Of a stretch of DNA of 14,596 nucleotides, positions 1-6,608 are shown piece by piece. Within the stretch, counting starts at the first letter, position 1. Every line of letters begins with the position of its first letter. The notes beneath the pieces are model-generated. The model was not told the DNA's origin. It worked only from the letters and a program-made list of their open reading frames with translations, and did not search any database. The position numbers and the translations under genes were made by a program. Source of the stretch: Euryarchaeota archaeon UBA287 (GTDB lineage: Archaea; Thermoplasmatota; UBA186; UBA287); NCBI GenBank assembly GCA_002495235.1, contig DAEG01000048.1:8050-22645 (forward strand), given 5' to 3'.

Positions 1-980
1 TCTTCGACCTCTATCTGATGCTCTTTCCCGTTTATTATCATTTTGTATCTCCTGATAGTCCCTGAGACGCCAAGGGCGAGAGAAGCTCTCACTTCATCAA
101 GCCTCTTCCTATAGTCAGCCAGGATCGAGCGCGCTCTCTCGAGGGTCACAGCCTCAAATCTGACGGTATCACCCGGTTTCATCTGTGCTATGTCCGTTAT
201 GTCCGGCGTTATAACGGTGGCTATCTTTGGATATCCGCCGGTGGTCTGTCTATCCTTCATCAGCACTATTGGCTTCCCGTCTCCAGGGACCTGCACGGCT
301 CCCAGGGGGTTGCCATCCGATATGATGTCCTTTCTACCCTCTCTGTGCTCTATAACATCTCCATCCAGCCTGTAGCCCATCCTGTCTGCGTTGTCCGTGA
401 CCTTGTACTCCGAGCCCAGGAAGGTATCTAGGCCATTTTCTGTAAAGTGGTCGTCCTGTGGTCCGAGTACAACTCTGACGCTGTTCTTGTGCTCTGGAAT
501 GAGACCTGGTCCTAGCCTTCTCTCTGTCCGTTTGACATGGGCTATCTCAAATTTATCGCCCGCTCTCAGAGGTCTTCCGATCCCAGCCGCAGCGCAGCAT
601 GACCTGCTGCCGAGGATAACTGGACTATTTACCCCCCCTGCGAGAGAGACGTAGCCTCTGCAGCCTCTCCTCATCCTTCCTACTTTCAGAACATCTCCCG
701 GCTCTGCGATGTGGCTCCTCCAGCCATCAATCCGTTCCTCGTTCAGAAAAGCATCCGAATCGCATGCCAGAGCAAATGTCGTCTCCTCATCAAAAACTAT
801 CGTTGGTCCAAGGACAGCGAACTCCAGACACGCGCAGTTCTCCTCATTCGACACCAGCATGTTGGCTGTGCGAAAAGAGAGCTCGTCCATGGCACCTGAT
901 TGGGGTATGCCTATGGACTGGTAACCATAGCGTCCCAGATCCTGAACCGTTGTGTAAAGTCCGGGGTTAGAGATCCTCAT
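1..980 (-). CDS. pxpC: 5-oxoprolinase subunit C (PxpC/KipA family), 3' end cut by the window edge
   Basis: PxpC works with PxpB and PxpA in the ATP-dependent opening of 5-oxoproline to glutamate in the cytoplasm. I translated 326 residues from the ATG at 980; no stop occurs before the edge. Family landmarks are an N-terminal NPGLYTTVQDLGRYGYQ (residues 5-21), IPQSGAMDELSFRTAN (25-40), the core GYVSLAGG (109-116), VLGPQDDHF (171-179) and DRQTTGGYPKIATVI (243-257). The start overlaps the pxpB stop as ATGA, and a GGAGGTGA ribosome binding site lies 8 bases upstream, so the pair is translationally coupled. The usual KipA-type end is near residue 300, but the frame continues through RRYKMIINGKEHQIEVE (310-326), which resembles the first strand of a biotin/lipoyl carrier domain. 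The protein may therefore be a PxpC-BCCP fusion, as at the end of urea carboxylase. The PxpC identity is secure; the fusion is inferred. Confidence 0.93.
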   Translation of the reverse strand, partial: MRISNPGLYTTVQDLGRYGYQSIGIPQSGAMDELSFRTANMLVSNEENCACLEFAVLGPTIVFDEETTFALACDSDAFLNEERIDGWRSHIAEPGDVLKVGRMRRGCRGYVSLAGGVNSPVILGSRSCCAAAGIGRPLRAGDKFEIAHVKRTERRLGPGLIPEHKNSVRVVLGPQDDHFTENGLDTFLGSEYKVTDNADRMGYRLDGDVIEHREGRKDIISDGNPLGAVQVPGDGKPIVLMKDRQTTGGYPKIATVITPDITDIAQMKPGDTVRFEAVTLERARSILADYRKRLDEVRASLALGVSGTIRRYKMIINGKEHQIEVE

Positions 981-1654
981 CTCTCCCTCACCTCCTCGTA
1001 CTCTTCTCTCTCTATCCTTACGAACCTAATCGTATCGCCAGCTCTCATGGGCACGGGATCCTCTGCATCAGGATCGTACAGCCTCATCGGTGTCCTACCT
1101 ATGATCCTCCACCCACCCGGGCTCTCTAGAGGATAGATGCCGGTCTGCTTTCCCGCTATCCCGACAGAGCCCGCCGGTATCTTTGTCCTTGGCTTTTCAA
1201 GTCGCGGTGCCGCTATCCTCTCATCCATGCCTCCAAGATAAGGAAAACCGGGCAGAAAGCCCATCATGTATATCCTGTAATCCCTTGAGCCGTGTGCCCT
1301 CATCACCTCCTCCTCACTCATGCTGTTGTGCCGGGCAACGAAACCAAGATCGGGGCCGAGATCACCACCATAGCACACAGGCACCTCAAAGGTCTTCCCC
1401 CTCATCCTGCGCATTTTCAGAGTCCTCATCTTTTCCTTGCCATTTTCCACCAGCTCATCAAAGCTCGTGATGAGAGGATCGTAATGTACGAGAAGTGATC
1501 TGTATGTAGGAAGGATCTCTGACACGCCGTCGATGCTCCTCATTTCTTCCGATAGAGCTATCACCCTCTCGTTGCACTCCACGTCTATCTCATCTCCAAG
1601 CTCTATGATAAGAGCGCTCTCTCCGGCCGTCAGGAATCTTGGTTTATCGTACAT
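977..1654 (-). CDS. pxpB: 5-oxoprolinase subunit B (PxpB/KipI family)
   Basis: This 225-residue protein is the partner of PxpC; together they are thought to activate 5-oxoproline with ATP for the PxpA hydrolase. The N-terminal half (to about residue 85) is the family's variable domain. The C-terminal half carries the cyclophilin-like signatures VPVCYGGDLGPDL (91-103), GFLPGFPYLGG (132-142), RLEKPRTKIPAGSVGIAGKQ (151-170) and GIYPLESPGGWRIIGRTP (172-189). Length and motif order are normal for the family. A strong ribosome binding site (GGAGGTG, minus strand of 1659-1665) lies 4 bases before the ATG and includes the stop codon of the upstream permease gene. The stop overlaps the pxpC start. The gene therefore belongs to an operon of permease, pxpB and pxpC. 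The Bacillus homologue KipI also inhibits a sporulation kinase, but nothing here suggests that role. Confidence 0.95.
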   Translation of the reverse strand: MYDKPRFLTAGESALIIELGDEIDVECNERVIALSEEMRSIDGVSEILPTYRSLLVHYDPLITSFDELVENGKEKMRTLKMRRMRGKTFEVPVCYGGDLGPDLGFVARHNSMSEEEVMRAHGSRDYRIYMMGFLPGFPYLGGMDERIAAPRLEKPRTKIPAGSVGIAGKQTGIYPLESPGGWRIIGRTPMRLYDPDAEDPVPMRAGDTIRFVRIEREEYEEVRER

Positions 1655-1657
1655 TTT

Positions 1658-2830
1658 TCACCTCCACACATCCATGATCCCGCCAAATGAACGGATACCT
1701 GCGTACACAGAAAACGCAAGAACGATCAACCCAAGGGCAAAAAGCCATGCCGGATGATTGTATTCCCCGACAATTCTTCTGTTTCTGCACGCGAGAAGGG
1801 CTGCAAGGAGGGTGAATGGCAGGATCAGACCATTTATGGCGCCTGCTAGCACGAGAAGCTCCACAGGCCGTCCGAAAAGAACAAAGAGGGCAGCACAGAG
1901 AGATATGAAAAGCATCACAAAGACCGGGAATCTCCTGTCCACGGATCTGAAGTAAGATCTGATGAAAGAAACAGAGGTGTATGAACATCCTACCACCGGA
2001 GTGATAGAAGCCACCCAGAGCACTACACCAAAGAGCGCGTACCCCCCGAACTCAAAAAAGGGTGTTGCGGCGGGATTCTCAGGATCGAGCGCGATTCCTT
2101 TTGCAACAGTACCAAGACATACAAAGAATACGAGGTATCTCACCACCATTGTGATCGCTATCCCCACGATCGATGTTTTTCGTGCGTCCTTGAGGCCATC
2201 CATGTCCTTTATGCCTCCGTCAAGGAGCCTGTGTGCCCCGGAGAAGGTTACATAACCACCGACAGTCCCGCCTACGAGGGTCGTTAATGGCATGAATTCA
2301 AATCTCTCCGGCATAAAAGTTCTGATCATGACCTCCTTGAGAGGCGGCCTGGCAAGTATGGCCACGATCAGGCACAGGCATATCATAAGGCATCCGAGAA
2401 GCTTTGCCAGAATGTCCATCGTTTTTCCAAACTCCTTTACGGCAAAGACGAGAATGCATAGAAGAGCAGATATCATCGCCCCCGCCCTCACATCTATGCC
2501 GAACAGAACGTTCAGTCCCATGCCTGTCCCGGCTATGTTACCTATGTTAAATGCGATGCCGCCCAAAAAGATGAGCAGCGCTATGAAATGACCGAAGCCG
2601 TGCAGGACCTCATCAGCAATATCCTGTCCTCTCTTATTCGAGACGACTATCACGCTCCATATGTTTAACTGCGCAACAAGACTCAACAGAACTGACAGAA
2701 TGATCATAGCACTAAAATCCGGGCCGTACCTCTCTGTGAAATATGCGCTCTGGGTCAGAAATCCCGGTCCTGTTGCTGAAGCGGCCATCAGGAAGGCCGC
2801 TCCCGAGAGCGTGTTCCCCCTCTCTTTCAT
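1658..2830 (-). CDS. NRAMP-fold permease of the YcsG type, probable 5-oxoproline or related transporter
   Basis: This is a polytopic membrane protein of 390 residues with about ten or eleven hydrophobic segments. It has the general LeuT/NRAMP pattern and sits directly before pxpB with a 3-base gap, like the NRAMP-like ycsG gene of the Bacillus ycsF-kipI-kipA locus. In helix 1, where metal carriers have DPGN, it reads GPGFLTQSAYFTERYG (residues 21-36). In helix 6, where they have MPH, it reads GGYVTFSGAHRLLD (191-204). The metal-binding Asp, Asn and Met are thus absent, which argues against manganese or iron transport; 5-oxoproline uptake is inferred from context. The start is uncertain. A TTG at 2845 is in frame, but the ATG at 2830 lies about 26 bases from the TATA box centred near 2856, which fits a leaderless transcript, so I prefer it. 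Confidence 0.85.
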   Translation of the reverse strand: MKERGNTLSGAAFLMAASATGPGFLTQSAYFTERYGPDFSAMIILSVLLSLVAQLNIWSVIVVSNKRGQDIADEVLHGFGHFIALLIFLGGIAFNIGNIAGTGMGLNVLFGIDVRAGAMISALLCILVFAVKEFGKTMDILAKLLGCLMICLCLIVAILARPPLKEVMIRTFMPERFEFMPLTTLVGGTVGGYVTFSGAHRLLDGGIKDMDGLKDARKTSIVGIAITMVVRYLVFFVCLGTVAKGIALDPENPAATPFFEFGGYALFGVVLWVASITPVVGCSYTSVSFIRSYFRSVDRRFPVFVMLFISLCAALFVLFGRPVELLVLAGAINGLILPFTLLAALLACRNRRIVGEYNHPAWLFALGLIVLAFSVYAGIRSFGGIMDVWR

Positions 2831-2852
2831 CAGGATAACAGGCAAAACAAGC

Positions 2853-2860
2853 CTTATATA
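2853..2860. promoter_or_regulatory. Shared bidirectional TATA box
   Basis: The bases CTTATATA read as TATATAAG on the other strand, so the element works as a TATA box in both directions. Its centre lies about 25 bases before the plus-strand ATG at 2881 and about 26 bases before the minus-strand ATG at 2830. These are the expected archaeal TATA-to-transcription-start distances for two leaderless mRNAs. No second TATA-like box is evident in the 50-base gap. The element is seen in the sequence; its use in both directions is inferred. Confidence 0.6.
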
Positions 2861-2880
2861 CGTATCGGCATCTTTGTATC

Positions 2881-3672
2881 ATGGATCCATCACCCGCAGA
2901 CACGGCGTTTGACCTGCTGTTTCTCGTATCCCTCGCCATAACAATCCTGTACCTCTCCACAAGATCCAGGTGGTTTGTCAGGATCCTGCTGTCAAAAGAT
3001 AGATCTCCCAGGTCTATAGCGATCCTGATAGTGGCAGGTGGAATACTTCAGATATTATCTCTCGAGTTCAGCATACCTTTCCCGGGTGGCGCCATGGCTG
3101 ATATAAGGATATCTCTTGCGATCCTTTTCGGCATAATCGGCGGTCCTGCCGTGAGCATCCCGGTTGGTCTGATAGGCGGAGCGTACAGGATGGGGGGTCT
3201 TTTCTGGTCGGGTTTTAATGGAACACTAGGTTACACACTTGCTGTAGGCGGAGGCATAAACGCGATAGGGGCCGGTATGGTCGGAGCCCTTCTGAACAGG
3301 AAGGGGATAACCATATCGGACCTGAACAAGAGAGGCCTGGCGATCACAATGCTATCAACTATCTTATGGATCCTTGTTGGCATTGAGCTGATAGACCCCA
3401 TCACAGCACCCCTGTTCTCGGAGATGGATGCAGCGGAGGCCTTTTACTTCACCAGCCGCACCATACTGGTGCCCATAATGGTAGCGAACCTTTTTGCCAT
3501 GACGGTCTTTATGTCGGTGCTTAACGGCGTTGTTATGGAGGAAAAGAAGAAGAGATTTCTGCAGAAGCTCGTGCAAAGGTACGAGGAGCTCATAGGTCCT
3601 GTTGCCGGGAGGATAGCGAGGGATACGGCAAAAGAAGAGGGTTATCCACCAGAGGATCTCAAAGAAAAATAG
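2881..3672 (+). CDS. LytS-type 5TM membrane protein without an output domain
   Basis: This 263-residue protein has about six hydrophobic segments followed by a charged helical tail from residue 220. The segment from GGAMADIRISLAILFGIIGG (69-88) through PVGLIGGAYRMGG (94-106) matches the 5TM-5TMR_LYT pattern of LytS-like receptors: an Asp-x-Arg after a small loop, a Gly-Gly-Pro pair and an Arg followed by Gly-Gly. In bacteria this domain usually precedes a histidine kinase or GGDEF domain. Here only about 44 residues follow, rich in Lys and Glu, so there is no enzymatic output. It diverges from the permease-pxpBC operon over a shared promoter, which suggests it senses or helps transport the same compound. 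The ATG at 2881 lies about 25 bases after the TATA box and appears leaderless. The family is fairly sure; the function is unknown. Confidence 0.75.
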   Translation: MDPSPADTAFDLLFLVSLAITILYLSTRSRWFVRILLSKDRSPRSIAILIVAGGILQILSLEFSIPFPGGAMADIRISLAILFGIIGGPAVSIPVGLIGGAYRMGGLFWSGFNGTLGYTLAVGGGINAIGAGMVGALLNRKGITISDLNKRGLAITMLSTILWILVGIELIDPITAPLFSEMDAAEAFYFTSRTILVPIMVANLFAMTVFMSVLNGVVMEEKKKRFLQKLVQRYEELIGPVAGRIARDTAKEEGYPPEDLKEK

Positions 3673-4134
3673 GAGGGAGTAGACAACATCCTGTGACGGA
3701 GAGAGGTCCCTGTGGATGTGAGCAGGGTGGATGAGAGCAGTATCAGAGTATGGTCACAACATCAACAAAAAATCTCGTTGGCAACGTGGCGTTAACACCG
3801 ATCAGCGAGGTAGGGAAATCTGCGATTTCAGCCATCGCTTGTTTCGCAGGGGGCCTTTCTCGGCATAGCTATCGAATGGCGCGCGATAGAGGGATGGACA
3901 GCGCCCAGCTCCCGGGGGTCTTCCAGATCCTCCCCATCACAGCCCTTTCATGAGTTTGGATCCGTGGATGGTGCGACACGACAATGATGCCGAAGGTCTC
4001 CATAAGAACCAACGAGTGCCTTACCCCGGTCTATATGTTCTCAGGGATACCTAGCTCTTGCCATCTGTTGAGACGGAATGAAAATGTGTGGACCCAGCAG
4101 TGTTCAGAGAGCAAAGCGCATGATGGACTTTTGA
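3673..4134. other. Gene-poor 460-base stretch, possibly decayed
   Basis: No convincing gene is present. A plus-strand frame at 3750-3953 (67 codons) has no recognisable domain, no TATA box and no ribosome binding site. The base texture differs from the flanking genes, with fewer AGA/AGG triplets and more GC-rich runs. A minus-strand frame at 3869-4003 carries a phrase, GIIVVSHHP, that faintly recalls the end of an ABC ATPase. A short perfect inverted repeat (GAAATC, 3-base loop, GATTTC) is present near 3820. The region separates the convergent 5TM gene and pxpA, so it may also hold their 3' untranslated ends. Confidence 0.4.
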
Positions 4135-4893
4135 TCACAGATGCCTGACTTCTATCCCATCAGTTTCAAGCTCTTTTCTTATCCTTTTCACAAAAGCAAC
4201 GGCTTTCGGGTTATCGCCGTGAACGCATATGGAATCCGCCTTTATCTCGACCATCTTTCCGGTTATTGATCTCACAGTTCCTCCATCTACCATCTCTATG
4301 ACCCTTCTTATTGCTTCATCCTCACTCTCTATCACAGCCCCAGGTCTGCCTCTCTGCACAAGGGTCCCGTCGTCGTTGTAAGCTCTGTCAGCGAACACCT
4401 CCTCCGCCACCCTCAAGCCTGCGTCCTCTCCTGCCTCTACCATCTGGCTTCTCGCCAGAGCAAGGAGTATGATCCCGTTGTCAACCTCACAGACGGCCTC
4501 TGCCAGGGCTCTTGCTAGGTCGTAATTCACGGCAGCCGCGTTGTACATCGCTCCGTGTGCTTTAACATGCTGTACCCTTACGCCCTTTGCCATGGCGAAG
4601 GCCATAAGCGCTCCGAGCTGATATTTCACATATGCTTTTGTTTCTTTTGGAGTGACTTTAATATCCCTCCTTCCGAATCCCATCAGGTCAGGGTAGCCCG
4701 GATGAGCGCCCACGGCAACCCCATTCTTCACAGCAAGCTCTACGGTTTTTTCTATGATCTGAGGGTCACCTGCATGAAAGCCGCACGCTATGTTCGCGGA
4801 TGTGACGTACTTCAAAACCTCTTCATCGTTTCCCACACGATATGCACCGAAGCTCTCGCCCACGTCACTGTTTAGATCAACACTTCTCATCAT
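4135..4893 (-). CDS. pxpA: 5-oxoprolinase subunit A (PxpA, LamB/YcsF family)
   Basis: PxpA is the hydrolase component that completes the ATP-dependent conversion of 5-oxoproline to glutamate with PxpB and PxpC. The 252-residue length is normal for the family. Conserved blocks are VDLNSDVGESFG (residues 5-16), SANIACGFHAGDP (32-44), VGAHPGYPDLMGFGRR (61-76), VKAHGAMYN (110-118), EEVFADRAY (164-172) and ICVHGDNP (222-229), covering the Asp and His positions expected of the active site. The ATG at 4893 (a second ATG follows directly) lies about 29 bases after the centre of a TATA-like box at 4919-4926, so the mRNA has little or no leader. Unusually, pxpA is separated from pxpBC by the 5TM gene and the gene-poor stretch and is transcribed from its own promoter. 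Confidence 0.96.
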   Translation of the reverse strand: MMRSVDLNSDVGESFGAYRVGNDEEVLKYVTSANIACGFHAGDPQIIEKTVELAVKNGVAVGAHPGYPDLMGFGRRDIKVTPKETKAYVKYQLGALMAFAMAKGVRVQHVKAHGAMYNAAAVNYDLARALAEAVCEVDNGIILLALARSQMVEAGEDAGLRVAEEVFADRAYNDDGTLVQRGRPGAVIESEDEAIRRVIEMVDGGTVRSITGKMVEIKADSICVHGDNPKAVAFVKRIRKELETDGIEVRHL

Positions 4894-4918
4894 CCATCAC
4901 ACGTCATCAACTATGTTT

Positions 4919-4926
4919 TATTTATA
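4919..4926 (-). promoter_or_regulatory. TATA box of pxpA
   Basis: The minus strand reads TATAAATA, extending into TATAAATAAAA. Its centre lies about 29 bases before the pxpA ATG at 4893, so transcription should begin within a few bases of the start codon. It is a near-ideal archaeal TATA box. Confidence 0.6.
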
Positions 4927-4973
4927 CTTTGCATTTGCTCTTATCGATGTGGTTTGTATATTGAGCTTATGGT

Positions 4974-5010
4974 CGAGAACCAGATAGATTAAACGATCCT
5001 ACGGTTCTCG
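4974..5010. repeat. Perfect 8-base inverted repeat upstream of pxpA
   Basis: CGAGAACC at 4974-4981 is answered by its exact reverse complement CGGTTCTCG-type arm GGTTCTCG at 5003-5010, with a 21-base spacer. It lies 50-90 bases upstream of the pxpA TATA box and just past the stop of the 5061-5858 gene. It could be a regulator binding site for pxpA, or a loose stem-loop near the end of the preceding transcript. No T-run follows, so a simple terminator is less likely. Confidence 0.4.
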
Positions 5011-5060
5011 TATGCTAGTAGAAAACAGGATGTGATCTGCTATAAAGTCTCTCTGTGCCA

Positions 5061-5858
5061 TCAAACCGATTCGTTCTTTACAAGGATCGTGGTGCTGCCC
5101 TTACCCTCCGTCCCTCCAGCCTCTATCCTATATCTGGTGTCTTCTCTCACATCGGGAGCTATCAGAGTTGCCGTGCCGTTGGAATCGGTGACGACTGTTT
5201 CATTAGCAAGCGTTATCAAAGCGCCAGGAAGTGGTTTCCCGTTAAACGTGGCTGAAACCTGAAAATCTTCTCCCTCTCGGATCTCGACAGGTGCTGTGAG
5301 AATTATGGCGCGGTCTACTATCTGCTCACCCGGTGCTGAGCCGCCCCTGCCAAGAACTATGATGACTGATTGTAATACTAGATTTATTGGAAGAAGCGGG
5401 AACAGAAGCAGATTTAGGATGGGTATGGCTCCAAGCATCTGCACGATGCCCGTAAAACGCAGAAAACCTCCACTGTTGGAGTAGATGAGATATCCACTGC
5501 TGATGCAAAGCAGGATGGACGGCAGGATCCAGACTATGTTTACAAGAGGAATGAGAGCAAAGACAAAGCCTAAAAAGAGGTCTATCCAAGATAGATATAG
5601 ACCAGCAATCTGACCTGCATTTTCAGGGAATCCTCGCATCGTTTCCATGATACCACTCAAGTCAAGGCGCGAAAGGCCGGACAGAGCAGTTCTATCAAGA
5701 TAAACAAGATTTCTTAGATTGGTGTTCACATCAATAAGTCCCATCCATCCGCTCTCAACGTCGTCAGGCACCTGCGCGCCAGAGTGATGCAGAGCTGACA
5801 AAGACGCAAGAACGACCAGCAGAGCCATCACGGTAGAGAGATTTTTCGTCATGGCCAT
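5061..5858 (-). CDS. Secreted/membrane protein with C-terminal Ig-like domain, unknown function
   Basis: I do not recognise a named family for this 265-residue protein. It begins with a signal peptide (residues 1-28, probable cleavage in SGA-QVPDD). A polar segment follows (29-85), then hydrophobic helices at about 88-108, 110-126 and 135-170. After a flexible GGSAPGEQ link there is a beta-rich domain (184-262) with the pattern EGEDFQVSATFNGKPLPGA, a turn VTDSNGTATL and a final STTILVKN. This looks like a bacterial Ig-like or carboxypeptidase-regulatory-like fold that would face outside. A TATA-like box at 5880-5887 lies about 25 bases before the ATG at 5858, supporting that start and a leaderless mRNA; a second ATG follows at 5852. 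It is one of three consecutive minus-strand genes for envelope proteins, each with its own promoter. Confidence 0.75.
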   Translation of the reverse strand: MAMTKNLSTVMALLVVLASLSALHHSGAQVPDDVESGWMGLIDVNTNLRNLVYLDRTALSGLSRLDLSGIMETMRGFPENAGQIAGLYLSWIDLFLGFVFALIPLVNIVWILPSILLCISSGYLIYSNSGGFLRFTGIVQMLGAIPILNLLLFPLLPINLVLQSVIIVLGRGGSAPGEQIVDRAIILTAPVEIREGEDFQVSATFNGKPLPGALITLANETVVTDSNGTATLIAPDVREDTRYRIEAGGTEGKGSTTILVKNESV

Positions 5859-5879
5859 GATTGGAACTCATCGTATATT

Positions 5880-5887
5880 CTTTTTAT
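5880..5887 (-). promoter_or_regulatory. TATA-like box of the Ig-domain membrane protein gene
   Basis: The minus strand reads ATAAAAAG, centred about 25 bases before the ATG at 5858. This fits transcription beginning at or next to the start codon. Confidence 0.45.
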
Positions 5888-5976
5888 CCCGAAAACAGAT
5901 GCCTGCTGTTTCTCAGCCAGTCCGCACATCAGGATCAAGCAGAAAGAGATAGAGGATATTGGGTCTACACCTAAGA

Positions 5977-6441
5977 TCACGGTTCAGAAGAGCCTTCTTC
6001 CAAAGGGTCCCCATTCAACCAGAACCTGACGTAGAGATCACTGCCTCCCTGCCATTTCCCGAGCGGTTTCGCCTCAAACTCCATTCCTATGCTCGCAGAA
6101 CTTCTTGCGATGTTTATGGATTCTCTGCGCGCATTCCCCTCCTTTGGTCTCTCCCAGCTTATGTAGTTCTCGTTCAACTTCCTGTCCATGTTGACTAAGC
6201 GTATCGTGTCTAATCCGGGAGTGCCCGCGTCGTTTATGTCCTGTATTGTGACCAGAAAGTCATGCCTTCCTCTAGGCAGTTCCGCTATCTCGACAGTCTT
6301 CTGCGGTTGGCCAAAATTCAGGCGAACCGTTATTGTCTTTCTGCCGCTCTCCTGCGGCGCAGCGATTGCGTTCTCTCCAGCCAGAAAGCCCATGGCAAAT
6401 AAGCAGACGAATATTGCCGCGAGCATCTTTTTTGTATTCAT
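5977..6441 (-). CDS. Small secreted protein of unknown function
   Basis: This 154-residue protein has a clear signal peptide: MNTKK, a hydrophobic core (residues 7-21) and a cleavage site near AIA-APQES (about 27-28). The mature part is hydrophilic and predicted beta-rich, with strands around KTITVRLNF, RHDFLVTIQDI and SDLYVRFWL and a conserved-looking GLDTIRLVNMD. It has no transmembrane segment after the signal and no cysteine. An in-frame ATG exists at 6462, but I chose 6441: a ribosome binding site AGAGGTGG (minus strand of 6447-6454) lies 5 bases before it, and the TATA box at 6478-6485 predicts a start of transcription near 6455, downstream of the longer start. I see no family match; an extracellular or cell-surface protein is the only inference. 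Confidence 0.72.
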   Translation of the reverse strand: MNTKKMLAAIFVCLFAMGFLAGENAIAAPQESGRKTITVRLNFGQPQKTVEIAELPRGRHDFLVTIQDINDAGTPGLDTIRLVNMDRKLNENYISWERPKEGNARRESINIARSSASIGMEFEAKPLGKWQGGSDLYVRFWLNGDPLEEGSSEP

Positions 6442-6477
6442 TTTTTCCACCTCTGCAGGCATATCTGTAATTTATCA

Positions 6478-6485
6478 TTAAATAA
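6478..6485 (-). promoter_or_regulatory. TATA box of the small secreted protein gene
   Basis: The minus strand reads TTATTTAA. Counting about 26 bases downstream places the transcript start near 6455, giving a 14-base leader that begins at the ribosome binding site. This decides the ATG at 6441 over the one at 6462. Confidence 0.5.
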
Positions 6486-6608
6486 TTTTTTAAGAATATG
6501 CGCGAACCCGGCTGGCTGGGATCAGCACAGGTCTACAACGATTGTTTGCGTTCAATGGTATTAAATGAGGGAGGCGCTAAGAGCACCTGCGCCGTTACAT
6601 CCGAACGT

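Noticed and set aside
3750..3953. Plus-strand 67-codon frame in the gene-poor interval
   Set aside because: There is no TATA box, no ribosome binding site, no recognisable motif and atypical codon use. I cannot support it as a gene.
5032..5262. Plus-strand frames overlapping the end of the Ig-domain gene
   Set aside because: They are mostly antisense to the beta-rich C-terminal domain, and no regulatory signals precede them.
6490..6608. Possible RNA gene or terminator between the secreted protein and small membrane protein genes
   Set aside because: A GGCGC/GCGCC pair with an 11-base loop is the only structure I can see. No tRNA cloverleaf, B-box-like sequence or clear T-run is present.
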